From positions 18,445,344-18,509,343 of the forward strand of contig OU744449.1 in the NCBI GenBank assembly GCA_916610825.1: a DNA stretch of 64,000 nt, read 5' to 3'. A program made the translations under genes and the position numbers. This stretch comes from Haliclystus octoradiatus. Taxonomy: Eukaryota; Cnidaria; Staurozoa; Stauromedusae; Haliclystidae. The notes under the pieces were generated by a model. The model saw nothing but the letters and a program-made list of their open reading frames with translations, made no database searches and was not told where the DNA came from. Positions within the stretch are counted from its first letter, which is position 1. Each line of letters opens with the position of its first letter. Shown here piece after piece: positions 24,829-61,679 of the stretch.

Positions 24829-25197
24829 TACCCTGTTTGTGATGTAAAATGGAGTATTGTTGGACCTCATCTCCTTCTAGGCATTTTGGAATACTTTTGC
24901 AAAATATGAAACACTTTTACAAAATATTGGCAGCCATTAAAATAAAGCGTGCTCTAAAATTCGTGATGTTGCTAGGCATGACGGGATACACCAAGGAAAG
25001 CAGTTTATTTTCAGATAACTTCCGTCGAAATATCACGATTTTGAAAATTTTAATCGCAATTTATGAGCAATTTATATCATTTTAACCTGTAAAAACAAAA
25101 CGTCGGATAGCCAAAGGCCTATAGATAACCCAGAAGCGTATAAAAAGTTTGGAAAGTGCTCTGCGGAAAAGGAGTTTAACAATGAAACAATTGTGAT

Positions 25198-25652
25198 TTG
25201 ATCACCGACACGGTTTGCGTATTATTCTTATTAATAATAGCTACGATATATCTAACTGTTGTTGTCTTGTGTGACATGCGCGATGCTGTCATGTCGGCCA
25301 ATCAGGTTGGCAATTTATTCAATAACGACCAGAGGAAATACAGAAAGTTGGTAATCGATATAGAACATTTTGGCATTGATGAATGGATTTTGGATTATTT
25401 GTTTTGGTTGTAATAACTATTTCATTGTATCTGTCTTCTAGTATATCCGTACTTAATTTGCGCGATGCTGTCATGTCGACCACTCAGGTCGGCAATGTAT
25501 TAAACAACGACCAGAAGAAATGCAGAAAATGGAAGAACAATACGAAGGAACTTCTTTCCGCTGTTAAACTATTTTTGATGGTGACTGATATTCCACCGTG
25601 TTTGTATCGTATATCCGTAATTAGTTCTTGTGCTAGAATATCTCTCCTGTAA
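25198..25652 (+). other. duplicated coding-like segment, function unknown
   Basis: Two overlapping short ORFs (25198-25413 and 25383-25652) each contain a hydrophobic stretch followed by a related block: RDAVMSANQVGN then NNDQRKYRK, and RDAVMSTTQVGN then NNDQKKCRK. The DNA copies start near 25275 and 25463, about 188 bases apart. Most base differences change the amino acid, so purifying selection is not evident. It may be a tandem duplication of an exon or of a non-coding repeat. I do not recognise the protein. Confidence 0.35.
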
Positions 25653-25939
25653 TTATTACTTGCCGTTGTTAAAAAGTATAATACCGTTCCGATAAATTCA
25701 ATAGATAAATTAATTAGACTTTTATATAAATATTCATGTAACTTTTTAACTCTCTCTGTTTACATTGCCTGTAGATGATTTTAGATTAAATCGAAACTGT
25801 CTCGCCAATTATTGTGTATTTTTTATCGCATATACCATCATGAAATTAAAATGAATTCGCATAAAAATAGATAAACTAAGTCTACCTCGATGATAATGCG
25901 AAACAATTGAAAAATAAGCGAGACAATTGTTATCGAGAA

Positions 25940-26570
25940 TTTATGAAGACTAATAAAAATAGATTTTTGGATTTGTACAAAGAGGCTAGAAATAATATCA
26001 CTAAGTATTTTAGAAAATGCAAGTGTAGTTATATTTGTTGTGAAATTATGGAAAATTAAAATAACCCTAAGCTAATGTGAAAATTCCTTAAAACTAATGT
26101 CCTTCCAAGTAAACATCAAAATAATGGCATAGACAGCTTAGACATAGATAATAACAATGCTACAGATCAAACTAAAATAGCTAACGAGTTGAATAGTAAC
26201 TTTACTGGAATTGCAAATAAACTTGCACCCACCATACCTTTTGTATTTTGCAACCCGATAGATTTTGTTAAATGATGCTTAATCTCAAATCCTACTAATA
26301 ATGTGCCCTCATTCAAATTTGAAAAAGTTACATTTGCTGAAATCGAAAAAATAATTCATCTTTTACCGCTGAAAAGGGCGATTTGTATGGATAATGTTGA
26401 AGCCAAATTAGTTCAAATACTCTCATCAGCTATTTCACCGGTCCTATGTGATATTTACTCTTTCTCTTACAGCACGCCGATTTCCAGAATCATTAAAAAC
26501 AGCTCAAATTTCCCCATTCATAAAGCTAATTCTAAACAGGACAAAAATAGCTACAGACCTATCTCCATTT
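25940..26570 (+). pseudogene. CR1-like LINE reverse transcriptase, left half
   Basis: From about 25945 the frame reads DLYKEARNNITKYFRKCK and similar pre-RT text. 26303-26563 reads KLVQILSSAISPVLCDIYSF and ends SYRPIS, the conserved start of the RT fingers. The reading resumes at 27750 after an inserted Penelope-like element. Stops and frame changes occur. Confidence 0.8.
26564..26570 (+). repeat. target-site duplication of the nested Penelope-like element, left
   Basis: TCCATTT here and at 27750-27756 flank the insert. Removing the insert and one copy restores the RT reading PISILPVICKIF, which supports a real duplication. Confidence 0.75.
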
Positions 26571-27749
26571 CAGTCAGTCTTCAATTTGATAGTTTGTACA
26601 ATAAATATCAAAGCATATAGGTGGTTTCTTGACAACGTTTCGGGATCACCGAGGAGATAATGGAGAACAAAGGGATTGTACCCACATTTTACCATCGTTA
26701 CGTTGATGATGATGAAACAGAAAAGAACTGTAAATTACTTTTGTTGAAATATTTTAATTTTTAAAGACAGTAATCATCTATCGACAACTATTTACCGTAA
26801 ATAGACTGACAATGGTTACTGACTGACACATTTTCAAAGTCACGTAGATAGAAAATATAAGACCGGTGTTTCCAAAACTATGGAAAACCAGGCAAGCTGA
26901 CTCTGCTCATCTGAAAGTATTTTTAAATCTGAAATTAGTAAGTTTAAGTCTATTTTTAAAACATTACAGTATCCTAGTTCACTTTTAAATAATATTTTAA
27001 GTAAATACGATTTTTTTAACCAACCGATTGTAAGTAATGTAAATATAGATCTTATAAATATATTAGATAGAAATATAAATAGTTCAAAAGCCGATGTATA
27101 TATAATTTTACCATTTAAAGACCAAAAGTCAAGTAAGTTTATTAACTCTGAGATGCACCGTTTAAGTGATAAAGTAGATTTTAAATATCAACCCGTCTTT
27201 GAAAGCCGTAAGTTAATAGATGAATTCCGACATCCTGAAGAGAAACCGGAGCTCTTTATCAAACAACAAGTTGTTTATCATTACAAGTGTGATCTTTGTG
27301 AAGCAGATTGTGTCGGCTTTACATGTCGACACCTCCACGAACGTGTTGTAGAACACAGATTCAACTCAAGCTCAATTGGAAAACATCTGGCACACAAAAA
27401 ATCACATGAACGCTACATTTGAACAATTAAGCAACATCTATAAAATTTTAAAACGATGTAAAGATCGTCAAGACTGCCTAATCGGTTAAATGCTCTTTAT
27501 TAGAAATATTTTACCATCCCTGAACACGCAAAAGGACTCAATAAAATCAACGTTATTTTAGAAATTAATAGAATAGAAAATTGACTTATGTAATTTTTAA
27601 TGTCAATGTTAATATCACCTTTATTTTATCCAATGGTTGAATAATTTCTTAATCTGTATAAATATAACTTTCATTCGTATTAAAATCAGACTTGAAAATT
27701 GGGTCTGATGATCCCGAAACGTATATACTTTGATATTTATTGTAAAATT
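26571..27749 (+). mobile_element. Penelope-like element nested in a LINE
   Basis: The 1179-base insert has inverted ends: TACAATAAATATCAAAGCAT near 26597 and its reverse complement near 27730, then CGTTTCGGGATCA at 26638 versus TGATCCCGAAACG at 27712. Inside, 26662-26712 reads GIVPTFYHRYVDDD, the Penelope-type RT catalytic box, and 27153-27422 gives the linker and a GIY-YIG-like module. Most of the RT is missing, so this is a truncated copy. Confidence 0.85.
27153..27424 (+). pseudogene. Penelope-like linker and GIY-YIG-type endonuclease remnant
   Basis: The open frame of 89 residues, extendable upstream to about 26880, contains YHYKCDLCEADCVGFTCRHL, then VVEHRF and SSIGKHL. This is the cysteine-containing linker plus the GIY-YIG-like fold typical of Penelope-like elements. 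The canonical G-Y pair is altered, and the RT portion is gone. It would have nicked target DNA for retrotransposition in an active parent. Confidence 0.8.
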
Positions 27750-27895
27750 TCCATTTTACCCGTTATATGCAAAATCTTTGAAAAAGTTGTACATAAACAA
27801 TTATCTAATCATCTAAATGAATATTACCTACTCTCAATTTATCAATGAGGATTTAGACAAGGTCACAGTACAGCTAGTAATATTTTTAACTTCAC
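27750..27895 (+). pseudogene. CR1-like LINE reverse transcriptase, right half
   Basis: Continues the frame interrupted at 26570: LPVICKIFEKVVHKQLSNHL, then an in-frame TGA and GFRQGHSTASNIF. Coding similarity fades after about 27895. Confidence 0.8.
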
Positions 27896-27924
27896 AGGAT
27901 ATTGCTCAGAAAAGGAATTATTAT

Positions 27925-28050
27925 AGCAGTACGTGAATCTGGAAGATAATATTTTGTGAAATCTGAGGGATCAAATCTACTACGTAACAGAAGATTGTTA
28001 AGACCAGAAAAAAGGGGGCACGGTACAGAATGATACACTAGAGCACTAAA
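27925..28050 (+). pseudogene. Ty3/gypsy polyprotein C-terminal remnant
   Basis: The frame contains YFVKSEGSNLLRNRRLLRP, the basic RRNR..LR ending of gypsy-type integrases, with an in-frame stop upstream and a stop soon after. Downstream AT-rich sequence to about 28200 may be LTR. Confidence 0.55.
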
Positions 28051-28383
28051 CACTAGAGCATGTAAACAGATAATGTGCTATTCTATTGTGCTAATTTTAT
28101 AAGTATTGTGCCTTATGTCTATCCAGAAGTTAATAAATTCACTCTAAAATAAGCACGTGTCTTCTTTTGTGGAATCAATAAGTTTTCGTAGAGAATCATC
28201 TGAAATACTTGTATTGACGATATTACAAACAAATTTTATCTTTATTTGTTGGATCGTTCACCGATTTGTTGGATCTGGTGGTTCACCGATATACAATGCC
28301 CTTTGTCTTTAGCCCACTTAATGGTGAAATAGTATCCATCAAGATTCTCGAAAATTCTTTGTAAAGTCTTGTTGTATTTTCAA

Positions 28384-29106
28384 TCATGGATAGACTCTCA
28401 CAATTGCAAATAACTTGTAATGGTTTGTGATCTGTGATAACCTCAAGATGATTCCCAATAAAAACTTATTGGGTGACGTTATTGCCCATACTATAGCTAG
28501 GGCTTCTATTTCACACACCGCATACTTTGATTCTGCATCAGATAGAAATCGACTTCCACATTGCACCAATTTCCAGGCAGGTGCATCTACTGTACCATGA
28601 CATTTTGCAGCATTGCATATCCCAACCCTTTCAGACGCGATGCATCAATGAATATTCGAGTGGGTAAATTTACGTCAAAGTGAGCTAGTATTGATGGTTA
28701 ATATTGATGGTAAAGTAAGTACCAATTTGATATTTTCAAATGCTTGATCATGTTCTTGCGTCCATTCCATTTTTCGAGAGTAGTAAAGGCCTCAATGGAG
28801 TAGCCTCTTCAGCAACTTCTGAAGAGAATGAAGTGAGTTGATGCACAAGCCCTAAGAATGATCGTAATCAGTAACGTTTGTTGAAACTGGAAATTTTGCA
28901 ATAGCTTTTATTTTCTCATTATCAGGATATACCCCATCAGCAGATATGGTCATAGCAACAAACGAAATTTCCTGACCAATCTGGGATTTCTCTGGTGATA
29001 AAGTATTTCTGTTGTTCTTGCATGCAGAAATACTACTCTCTCTAATCTCTTGCAGTTTTCCAAATGTATCTGCAAATAATAAAACGTCACCAACTTTCTG
29101 ATACAA
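28384..29106 (-). pseudogene. Ty3/gypsy reverse transcriptase and RNase H fragment
   Basis: 29106-28852 reads VGDVLLFADTFGKLQEI, then TLSPEKSQIGQEISFVAMTI and SADGVYPDNEKIKAIAKFP, the region following the YVDD box. 28790-28600 reads LPTRIFIDASRLKGLGYAML in other frames, the start of RNase H. 28569-28384 reads CGSRFLSDAESKYAVCEIEA, RNase H again. Several frame changes separate these. It is opposite in strand to the neighbouring gypsy remnant, so they are separate copies. Confidence 0.85.
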
Positions 29107-29195
29107 AGAGCATCTTTAAATTCCCCGTCAGGAAATTTCACTGATCCACGTGCATGTAACAATTACAAATTAGTTCAGCATATCACCAATCAGAT

Positions 29196-29442
29196 ATGGA
29201 ACATATGGCAGAAACAATATTTACCTGCACAATTGACCAGGTCAAAATGGAGACACAAAGAACGCAACTTGGATGTTGGATATCTAGTTCTGGTAGCTTA
29301 CGCAAATCTTCCAAGAATGGAAATTGTTACCACCACAGAAGGAGAGGTTACACGTCTCACGTCACGATTGTGTATCTTGGAAAAGGTTGAATATCGCCTC
29401 CTTACGAATACTACGTCGGACGATGAGGGGGAAGATGTTTGA
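29196..29442 (+). pseudogene. BEL/Pao C-terminal domain remnant
   Basis: The frame from 29233 reads SKWRHKERNLDVGYLVLV, then NLPRMEIVTTTEGEVTRL and SRLCILEK, which is the domain after integrase in BEL/Pao elements. It is about 70 residues long with nothing upstream. It resembles the fragment at 10.9-11.1 kb but is a different copy. Confidence 0.75.
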
Positions 29443-30118
29443 ACGATCTAATAGTTTAGATTTATACAACGTAGCTGTCAACACAATTTGCTGGCGTTGA
29501 CAGTTCGTGTCATTATAATGTATACATTTTTAATCCTAATCTTAAGGAAGCTAAAAATATATAAGATTCGATTGAGCTGTAAAGAGTTTGTCGCCGAGTG
29601 AAGCGGATGCTAGGTGTGGTCGTTGACCCATCGTATATGTTATCTTTGATAGTTGAAAATTAAATAAATATTCGTTGCAAATATATACATGAAAATGTAA
29701 ATTACAGTCCTTTTATTATAGCGGAAACACACGTTACTCTACTTTTTCTTAACAACCCTTTTTCACATGACTCATATTGACCAAAGAACTTTATATGTGG
29801 ATAACATTCGGAAATCAGGGATGAAGTCTCAAAATTACTGATGTAATTCCAGGATCACCAAAAGACAGACTAACGTGTTTATATTGTCTCGATGTAGAAG
29901 AAAAACAACTTAATATATAGAGATTGACTCATTATTTCTGAGGAATATCTTGGGTGTGTATAACATGATATTCTATGCTATCTATACCTATAGTCGGAAA
30001 GTCTGCGTTTGTGTTTGGTCCAATTTCCTGTTGTTTTTTCAGTCTGTTTTCAAGATATTTGAGTTATATTTCGTTAGAAACTCTGTGTTTCCGTATCGGT
30101 TCAGAATGGATTTAGTTT
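29443..30118. other. flank with possible LTR and 3' untranslated DNA
   Basis: The first part follows a BEL/Pao ending and may be LTR. The part nearest 30326 is the likely 3' untranslated region of the phospholipase gene. Confidence 0.35.
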
Positions 30119-30124
30119 TTTATT
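30119..30124 (-). promoter_or_regulatory. candidate polyadenylation signal of the phospholipase gene
   Basis: AATAAA on the minus strand about 200 bases after the stop codon. Position is right but the motif is common in AT-rich DNA. Confidence 0.45.
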
Positions 30125-30326
30125 TCTTTTTCTGTTTTGCAGAATGAAAGAAAATATATTGTTTAAATGTATTAATTGTGTTGCTTTCATTTTCGATATC
30201 AAATTGCACCGGTTATTTAACTCCTAGATCACATCTGTTATAATTTAACCCAACAAAGCGAAGTGTTACTAGTGATACATAGAAATAGTTTCATATCAAC
30301 AAATAAAAGTATAACTATCATAACTA

Positions 30327-55850
<25,524 letters not shown>

Positions 55851-56635
55851 CTGAAACGTAAAATAAATGCATTGTTGCTTGATTTGCAGAAAAAATACTG
55901 TGAAATTTCCTTTCGGCGTAATGACCCTCAGATGCAACCACTGGAAATCAAATAAAACTGCCTTGCAGCAGATTCTGTATAGTGCCACTCAATCTCATGG
56001 CGTCATTTGAAATTTAAGCGAATATCTCGTTTCATTAAAACTTGCTACTGAATAACCGGATTTGAATCTCAATACAATTTTGAAGTTCATAAAGCATAAA
56101 ATAGATGAAATATCAGATGAGGAACGTTGTCGTTATGCATAGATTTTTAAATTTGAGAAATGAAAATCAACTATAAACAATTTGTAAAGAATAAATCAAT
56201 TGATAGAGATCATATATGATATATTGTCAAACAAAATGATAATTGGTAACTACTAGCATGTACGACATGTATTACTTCAATGGTGTTATCAGTTATTCGT
56301 GTAACGAAGGTGCATATGTGAAGCAGGCAGCAAAAATAGATTAGACAGATTAGATTCAATTGTAGATGTAACTTGAATGAAGTATATATTTCGATCATTG
56401 ATTCTGTAATATCGCCAATTTTAATTATATATTGACGGAGAAATGGAATTTTGAAAAGAGCAAGATTGTATTTTCGAGAATTGATATTAATTTAGTATTT
56501 CTTCGATTTTGATTATTTAAATCGAGTTTCAAACCGGCAGTAATGCTTACAATTTTCCAAAGATGGTGACCGCTCCGTCAAAACATGATTTTTTTTTATT
56601 TTATTTTGTGTTCTACGCCCACCAAAAGCCTTCCT
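55851..56635. other. upstream of phospholipase exon A, no exon recognised
   Basis: The missing 5' exon should lie here or further right, but no segment matches the N-terminus of the family. Confidence 0.4.
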
Positions 56636-56640
56636 TTATA

Positions 56641-56652
56641 GATAGATAGATA
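56641..56652 (-). repeat. LINE 3'-terminal TATC repeat
   Basis: Three TATC units (TAGATAGATAGATA on the plus strand) follow AATAAA at the LINE 3' end and probably serve as the annealing/slippage end for reverse transcription. Confidence 0.6.
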
Positions 56653-57100
56653 TTTATTTGATCATAATAACTTTTTGAGTTAAATACAGTGTGTTTTTAT
56701 TAGAAATTGTTACATGATCAGGTCATCCCGTAAGCATAGAATGCTTGTTTATTTGGGAGACCTTATATTTATAGTAGTTTGAAAAGGATATAAAATAAAA
56801 AATTGAGGATTTTAGAAATCAAATAACAATTGATTCGAGTTTGTAATTATGTTAAAATTATAAATAGAAATATTGAATTTAATGTCATACAGCAGGCAAA
56901 ATATTAAGTAAAAAGATAAAATAAAATGAAATAATAATAAAATCAAGTCAATAACAATAACAATGGATAAATCATAGATGAAATAAAAATAAAAAATAAC
57001 CAATAACAATTGCAATTGCAATGAATGAAGGTTTGGGTTGAATGAAAAGGAGAAAGAGAAAAGAAAGAAAAAAAAGAAGTTGGAAAGTTTAATCAGTTTG

Positions 57101-59999
57101 TTAGGTGCAGATGTAACAGTCTGTGACAGTGCATACGTCATAGTAATTATCAATGAATTTCATTTTTAAAGATTTGCAGAAACGTTTGGAAGGAATATTG
57201 ATGTCAAAATTGAACTTAAAATAATTCCAAAGACTAGGAAATTTGTAATTTGGATAATGCTGCAAAGCAAAAGTTTTTGCGAAAGGTACAGCAAATGTAT
57301 TTTTCTTTCTACGGTGATTACGCTGGAAAACAAAAATATCTTCAATGCAGGTTGGTGCTTTTTGCATTATCACATTGTGGAGAAAGGTAAACACTTTGAA
57401 AGGATGCAGATCATGAAATTGTAAAATACCTAGTTGCTTACAAAGAGGTTCAGCATGTGAACGTGGCTTAACATTCATAATTATCCTGATACATTTTTTG
57501 TGGAGCTTATTGAGACATCCTGTGGAAGTACTATGGCCCCAAATTGAAATTCCATATTCGAAATGCGGTTTGACCATTGTGTTGTAAATCTGTAATTTAT
57601 GTTTAATCGAAAGGAATTTTCTAACGCGAATCAAGGAATAAATATTTCTAAGGATTTTTGTTCTAATGTGACGAGTGTGTGATGTCCAATTAAGTTTATT
57701 GTCAATCATTATTCCTAAAAATTTGATAGATTTTGTAGAGCAATCAGAGCCACAACGCTGTAAAGGATGACCTTTTATATTTATTTCAAAGTTATTTGGC
57801 TTATGATTGCCAAAAAGAATAAATTTTGATTTATTAGGGCTAACTGTTAGATGGTTTGCATCAAACCAATCAGAAACGTTGTTTAATTCTTTATTACAAT
57901 TCGCTGCAAGAGAAGATAAATCATTGGAGCAAATTTGTAATGTTGTATCATCAGCAAAAAGGTTGACATTTGAATTGGTGCAATTTGGAAGATCATTCAC
58001 GTATATAAGAAACAATAGTGGGCCTAGGATGCTCCCCTGAGGAACTCCACAGCTGATTGAACTAGGTGAAGATAAATGACCATCAAAAGATAAAATTTGA
58101 GTTCTATCAGTTAAATATTGACGGAACCAGTTCAGTTCGATATTTGACAATCCATAGTGAGCTAATTTTGATAACAGTATAGTGTGTGAAACTGTATCAA
58201 ACGCTTTGCGTAAATCAAGGAATAAACCAACATGATACTTTTTGTCAGAGTTTGAAAATTTGTTACTTAAAAAATGTAAAATGCAATCGACAGTACTGTG
58301 GTGTTTTCGAAATCCAAACTGAAAACTTGTTAAAAAATGCTCTTCAAAGTAGCTGTACAGCTGGTTATAAACAACACGTTCAAAAACCTTTGAGAAAGTT
58401 GGTAGTAACGAAATGGGTCGGTAATTTGAAAACAAATGTGGATCACCAGACTTGAATAAAGGTAGTATTTTTGCACATTTAAAAGCATCAGGAATATATC
58501 CAGATTTTAGGGAAAGATTAATAAGGTAAGTGAGTGGGCAAAGAAAAGGCTCTCTGATCAACTTCAAGCATTTATTAGAGATATGGTCGAAACCAGAACT
58601 AGATTTGTTCTTCATATTTGAAATAACTTTTCCAATTGCAAAAGGCGATACATATTTGAATTTAAACTTGTGGCTATTGTTAACTGGAAGATGTCTCAAA
58701 AAGTCTGTTGAACAGGAAAATGTTTGCTCAAGTTGGGGTCCAACATTAGCAAAAAAAGTGTTGAAATTGTTTGCTATCAGATCTTTATCCTGAATTTTTC
58801 TTTCAGAAACAGAAAAAAAAGATGGTAAACGATTGCAGTTTTTTGTAATACCTAGTAATTGGTTTGTTACCTTCCATAACTGACGTAAATTTTGTTTGGA
58901 TGATTCATAAAATTGATCCCAGTATAAAATTTTAGCTTTTCTTAATAGCTTATTGTATAATTTGCAATAATTGTCATAGGTGATCTTTGCATAAGCAGTT
59001 TTGCAGACAATGAATTTTTTAAATATTTTTTTTTGTGTGTTTCTTGAAACTAGTAGTCCTTTTGTCATCCACCGCTGAATTTTGTGATGTTTTTTATTCA
59101 GCTTAGTGGTGATTACAGGACAAGAAAGATTCAAATTGTGTTGAATGATTTGCTCAAAACAATGAAAAGCTTGTGCAGGGTCAGATGGGAGAAACCAGTT
59201 TTCATCTGCAAGGAGACTATTAAAATGGGAAATGTTCTGAGGTGACATATTTCTGTAGGTTATTGTTGCAGAATGGTTTTGAAAATTATTTGAAAGACAT
59301 ACATATGGTGCTAAGTGATCGGAAATTTCAGTAATCAAAATCCCAGAACTCAATGATCCTTTGAAATTCGTAAAAAATATTATCAATTAACGTGCATGTT
59401 TTGGTAGTGATACGGGTTGGTTCAACAATGAGAGGTGATAATTTTAAATCAAGCATGGTGTCAAGCAAATTTACAGATTTAGGGGACGCTGAAAGCAGAT
59501 CGACATTGAAATCTCCGGCCAAAAATACAGTTTTCCTTTTAAGTTGGGTTAATGTTGTGTTAAGCTGGTGGAGAGCATTGCTAAGTGTTGACTTTGGTGG
59601 AAGGTAGACAGAGAAAAAATAAAGTTGTTGAGTCTCAACAGCAATCAGTTCAATGTCATCAGACATAATTGACAGGTCTTCACAAACAGAAAATAAAATC
59701 GACTGATGAATAGCAATAGCAACACCACCTCCCTTTTTTCCTACTCTCTCATTCAAAATCAAATCATAATCAGGTATTTTTATGGAAGAATGCTGCCAAA
59801 TTTCTTGTAGAGCAATCATTTTGATATTAGTAATTGCAAGCAAATCAGACAAGGATTCATGATTTTTTAAAAGGCTCCTAACATTTTGCGACGCCAAAGA
59901 CATCACGTCATGTTTAACATTGATAGGGTCTACATAGCCTAATCTGTTGATTGTGTCTGCGTTATCACTTTGTTTCTCAAGGTCGTTAAAGTCTGTCAT
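57101..59999 (-). pseudogene. LINE ORF2 endonuclease-reverse transcriptase, one frameshift
   Basis: The first frame (59999-59328) holds the APE endonuclease: LASQNVRSLLKNHESL, MIALQEIW, GKKGGGVAIAI and FLAGDFNVDLL. The rest, from about 59386 to the stop at 57101, begins at the SDH motif ([10 protein letters not shown]) and holds the [55 protein letters not shown] and KFLGIMID. The two frames meet in a run of six T near 59380; five T would keep one frame. Apart from this indel the ORF is open for about 960 codons. Confidence 0.93.
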
Positions 60000-60154
60000 G
60001 GTAATTGTTAGTAAAGATATATTGCGAAATGTCGAAAATGGTCAGTGGGTGGCTTTCAAATGGGCCAAAAGTATTTTTGGGAAAGAAGTAAATGAAATCA
60101 AAATAATAAAATATAAAATAAACAAATAATAAAGTGGAACACTTATCGTTATGT

Positions 60155-60979
60155 TCAAGTAAACATTGACAGCTGTTCTTCATTTGCAATTTGAATTTGT
60201 TCATCATCGTTGGACTTCACATAAACAGCAATGTCCTTTGTCCACGTCCCTTTGATTTTCTTTTTCCTTTTTAACTGTCGACGTTCATAGAATAATTTTC
60301 CTATGTTTGGTGGCAAATCTTCTGATAGGTAAAGTCCTGTACCCTTCAATTTACTTCTTTCGCTGTACACTCTTCTCCGTATCCAAACGTTGTTAAAGTT
60401 AACCATTATGGTCGACATCTTGATTGTTTCTTTTGTTTTGATTTCACTATCATTTGTATCACTGACCTCGTTGCGCAATGTTTCACCTTCACGGTTTGAC
60501 GAAGATGGCGTCTGGACTTTATCCTTTGAAATCTTTGCACGAGGGATTAGTCTCCTTGCAGAAAAATCAGAGGATTTCAATACAATTCCAAGTTTTTCTT
60601 TGGCAGTGGTTATTATGACCGAACCGATATCTTCATTTTCATCTACACCATCCAATCTCAGGTTTGTTAATTTCGTGGATGCTTCAGTTCTGTTGGCTGC
60701 AAATTTTAATCTTGTTATCTCCTGTTCTTGTTCATGTTGTCTCTCTTCGAGTTGGTTAATTAGTTCTTGTTGGTTGTTTGTTATCGTCTTCAACTTATTT
60801 ATTTCTTCTACACATTTTTCAGTTGCCGACTTGACAATACTTTCAAACAAAAGTTTGACATCTTTTGACTGCAGCACTTCCAGCAAATCTGCTTTCGTTA
60901 GCAGAGGTGCCGAATTATCTGATAAAGATGTACAAGACGACGACGAATCCTTCGACGATGCTCTGGTGGCTATAGACAT
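60155..60979 (-). CDS. LINE ORF1 protein
   Basis: 274 residues, intact. A Ser-rich start, a coiled coil at about 58-105 (INQLEERQHEQEQEITRLKF), an NLRLDGVDENEDIG segment resembling the start of an RRM-like fold, and a basic end (RRQLKRKKKIKGTW) match LINE ORF1 RNA-binding chaperones. It would trimerise and coat the element RNA. ORF2 follows 155 bases downstream. Confidence 0.85.
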   Translation of the reverse strand: MSIATRASSKDSSSSCTSLSDNSAPLLTKADLLEVLQSKDVKLLFESIVKSATEKCVEEINKLKTITNNQQELINQLEERQHEQEQEITRLKFAANRTEASTKLTNLRLDGVDENEDIGSVIITTAKEKLGIVLKSSDFSARRLIPRAKISKDKVQTPSSSNREGETLRNEVSDTNDSEIKTKETIKMSTIMVNFNNVWIRRRVYSERSKLKGTGLYLSEDLPPNIGKLFYERRQLKRKKKIKGTWTKDIAVYVKSNDDEQIQIANEEQLSMFT

Positions 60980-61110
60980 ATTGATGAGAGTTAATTCACA
61001 TATTTGATATTAATTATTTTCAAGATTAAAAGTCAGCAAACGGAAAAAAAACTTGAGAAGTTGAGAGCTCAAGAAAACACGTCTGATCGCAACGAGACGA
61101 GACTATACAA

Positions 61111-61675
61111 TCCTTCATATATATAATGTTCATACAGTCCTTCAAGATTATGCAATCTATTATTTCTAATTTTGTTACTCCAATTTAATCCAAAATAATC
61201 CCGTAAACTCAATGTGTGTAGCTTGAATTGATAATTTGTTTACAAAATGTTGAAATTCAGAAAAGTTGAATTCAGCCAATTTTATTTTTTGTCTGAACTT
61301 CGTAGTATTGTTCTCCGATGGGCTGACCAACCAACATCTGGCTATAACGTGATGCCAAGGTGCGCCGTGATTGGGCACACCATATTTTTGGTTTATGGTA
61401 CAATTTTGAACTTTCAATTTTATTAGGCCCTCAATGGAGCGGCGCGTGAAAATGAGGGCCGTGATTGAATGAGGCTATAACGAGTTAATGACTATTGGGC
61501 GCAAGGACCATTATGCATACCGGCCTTTCTATACAACGGCCTTTAGACACAACAGCCTTACGACGCAACGATTTTATACAATGCAATAGTTTCTCAGCGT
61601 TGATATGGTGATTTGGCGTCATAGCTCTAAACTACGGTGGCCCACAACTGCCACTTACAACAACTATACCTGCGT
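61111..61675. other. no gene recognised
   Basis: Flank of the LINE 5' end; one minus-strand ORF of 80 residues without motif. Confidence 0.4.
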
Positions 61676-61679
61676 AGAC

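Larger units (their letters stand above)
56640..61110 (-). mobile_element. CR1/Jockey-group LINE with two ORFs, near full length
   Basis: On the minus strand: a 5' region from about 61110, ORF1 (60979-60155), ORF2 (59999-57101, one frameshift), an AT-rich 3' region and a terminal run of TATC units at 56641-56652. A short tandem repeat at the 3' end is usual in CR1/L2-type elements. Possible target duplication (CCTTCATATATA versus CCTTCCTTTATA) is imperfect, so the ends are uncertain. Confidence 0.88.

Noticed and set aside
60390..61007. 205-residue plus-strand ORF
   Set aside because: It is the antisense shadow of the LINE ORF1.
56600..61150. Target-site duplication of the two-ORF LINE (CCTTCATATATA versus CCTTCCTTTATA)
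   Set aside because: Two mismatches in a low-complexity context and uncertain element ends; not strong enough to list as a feature.
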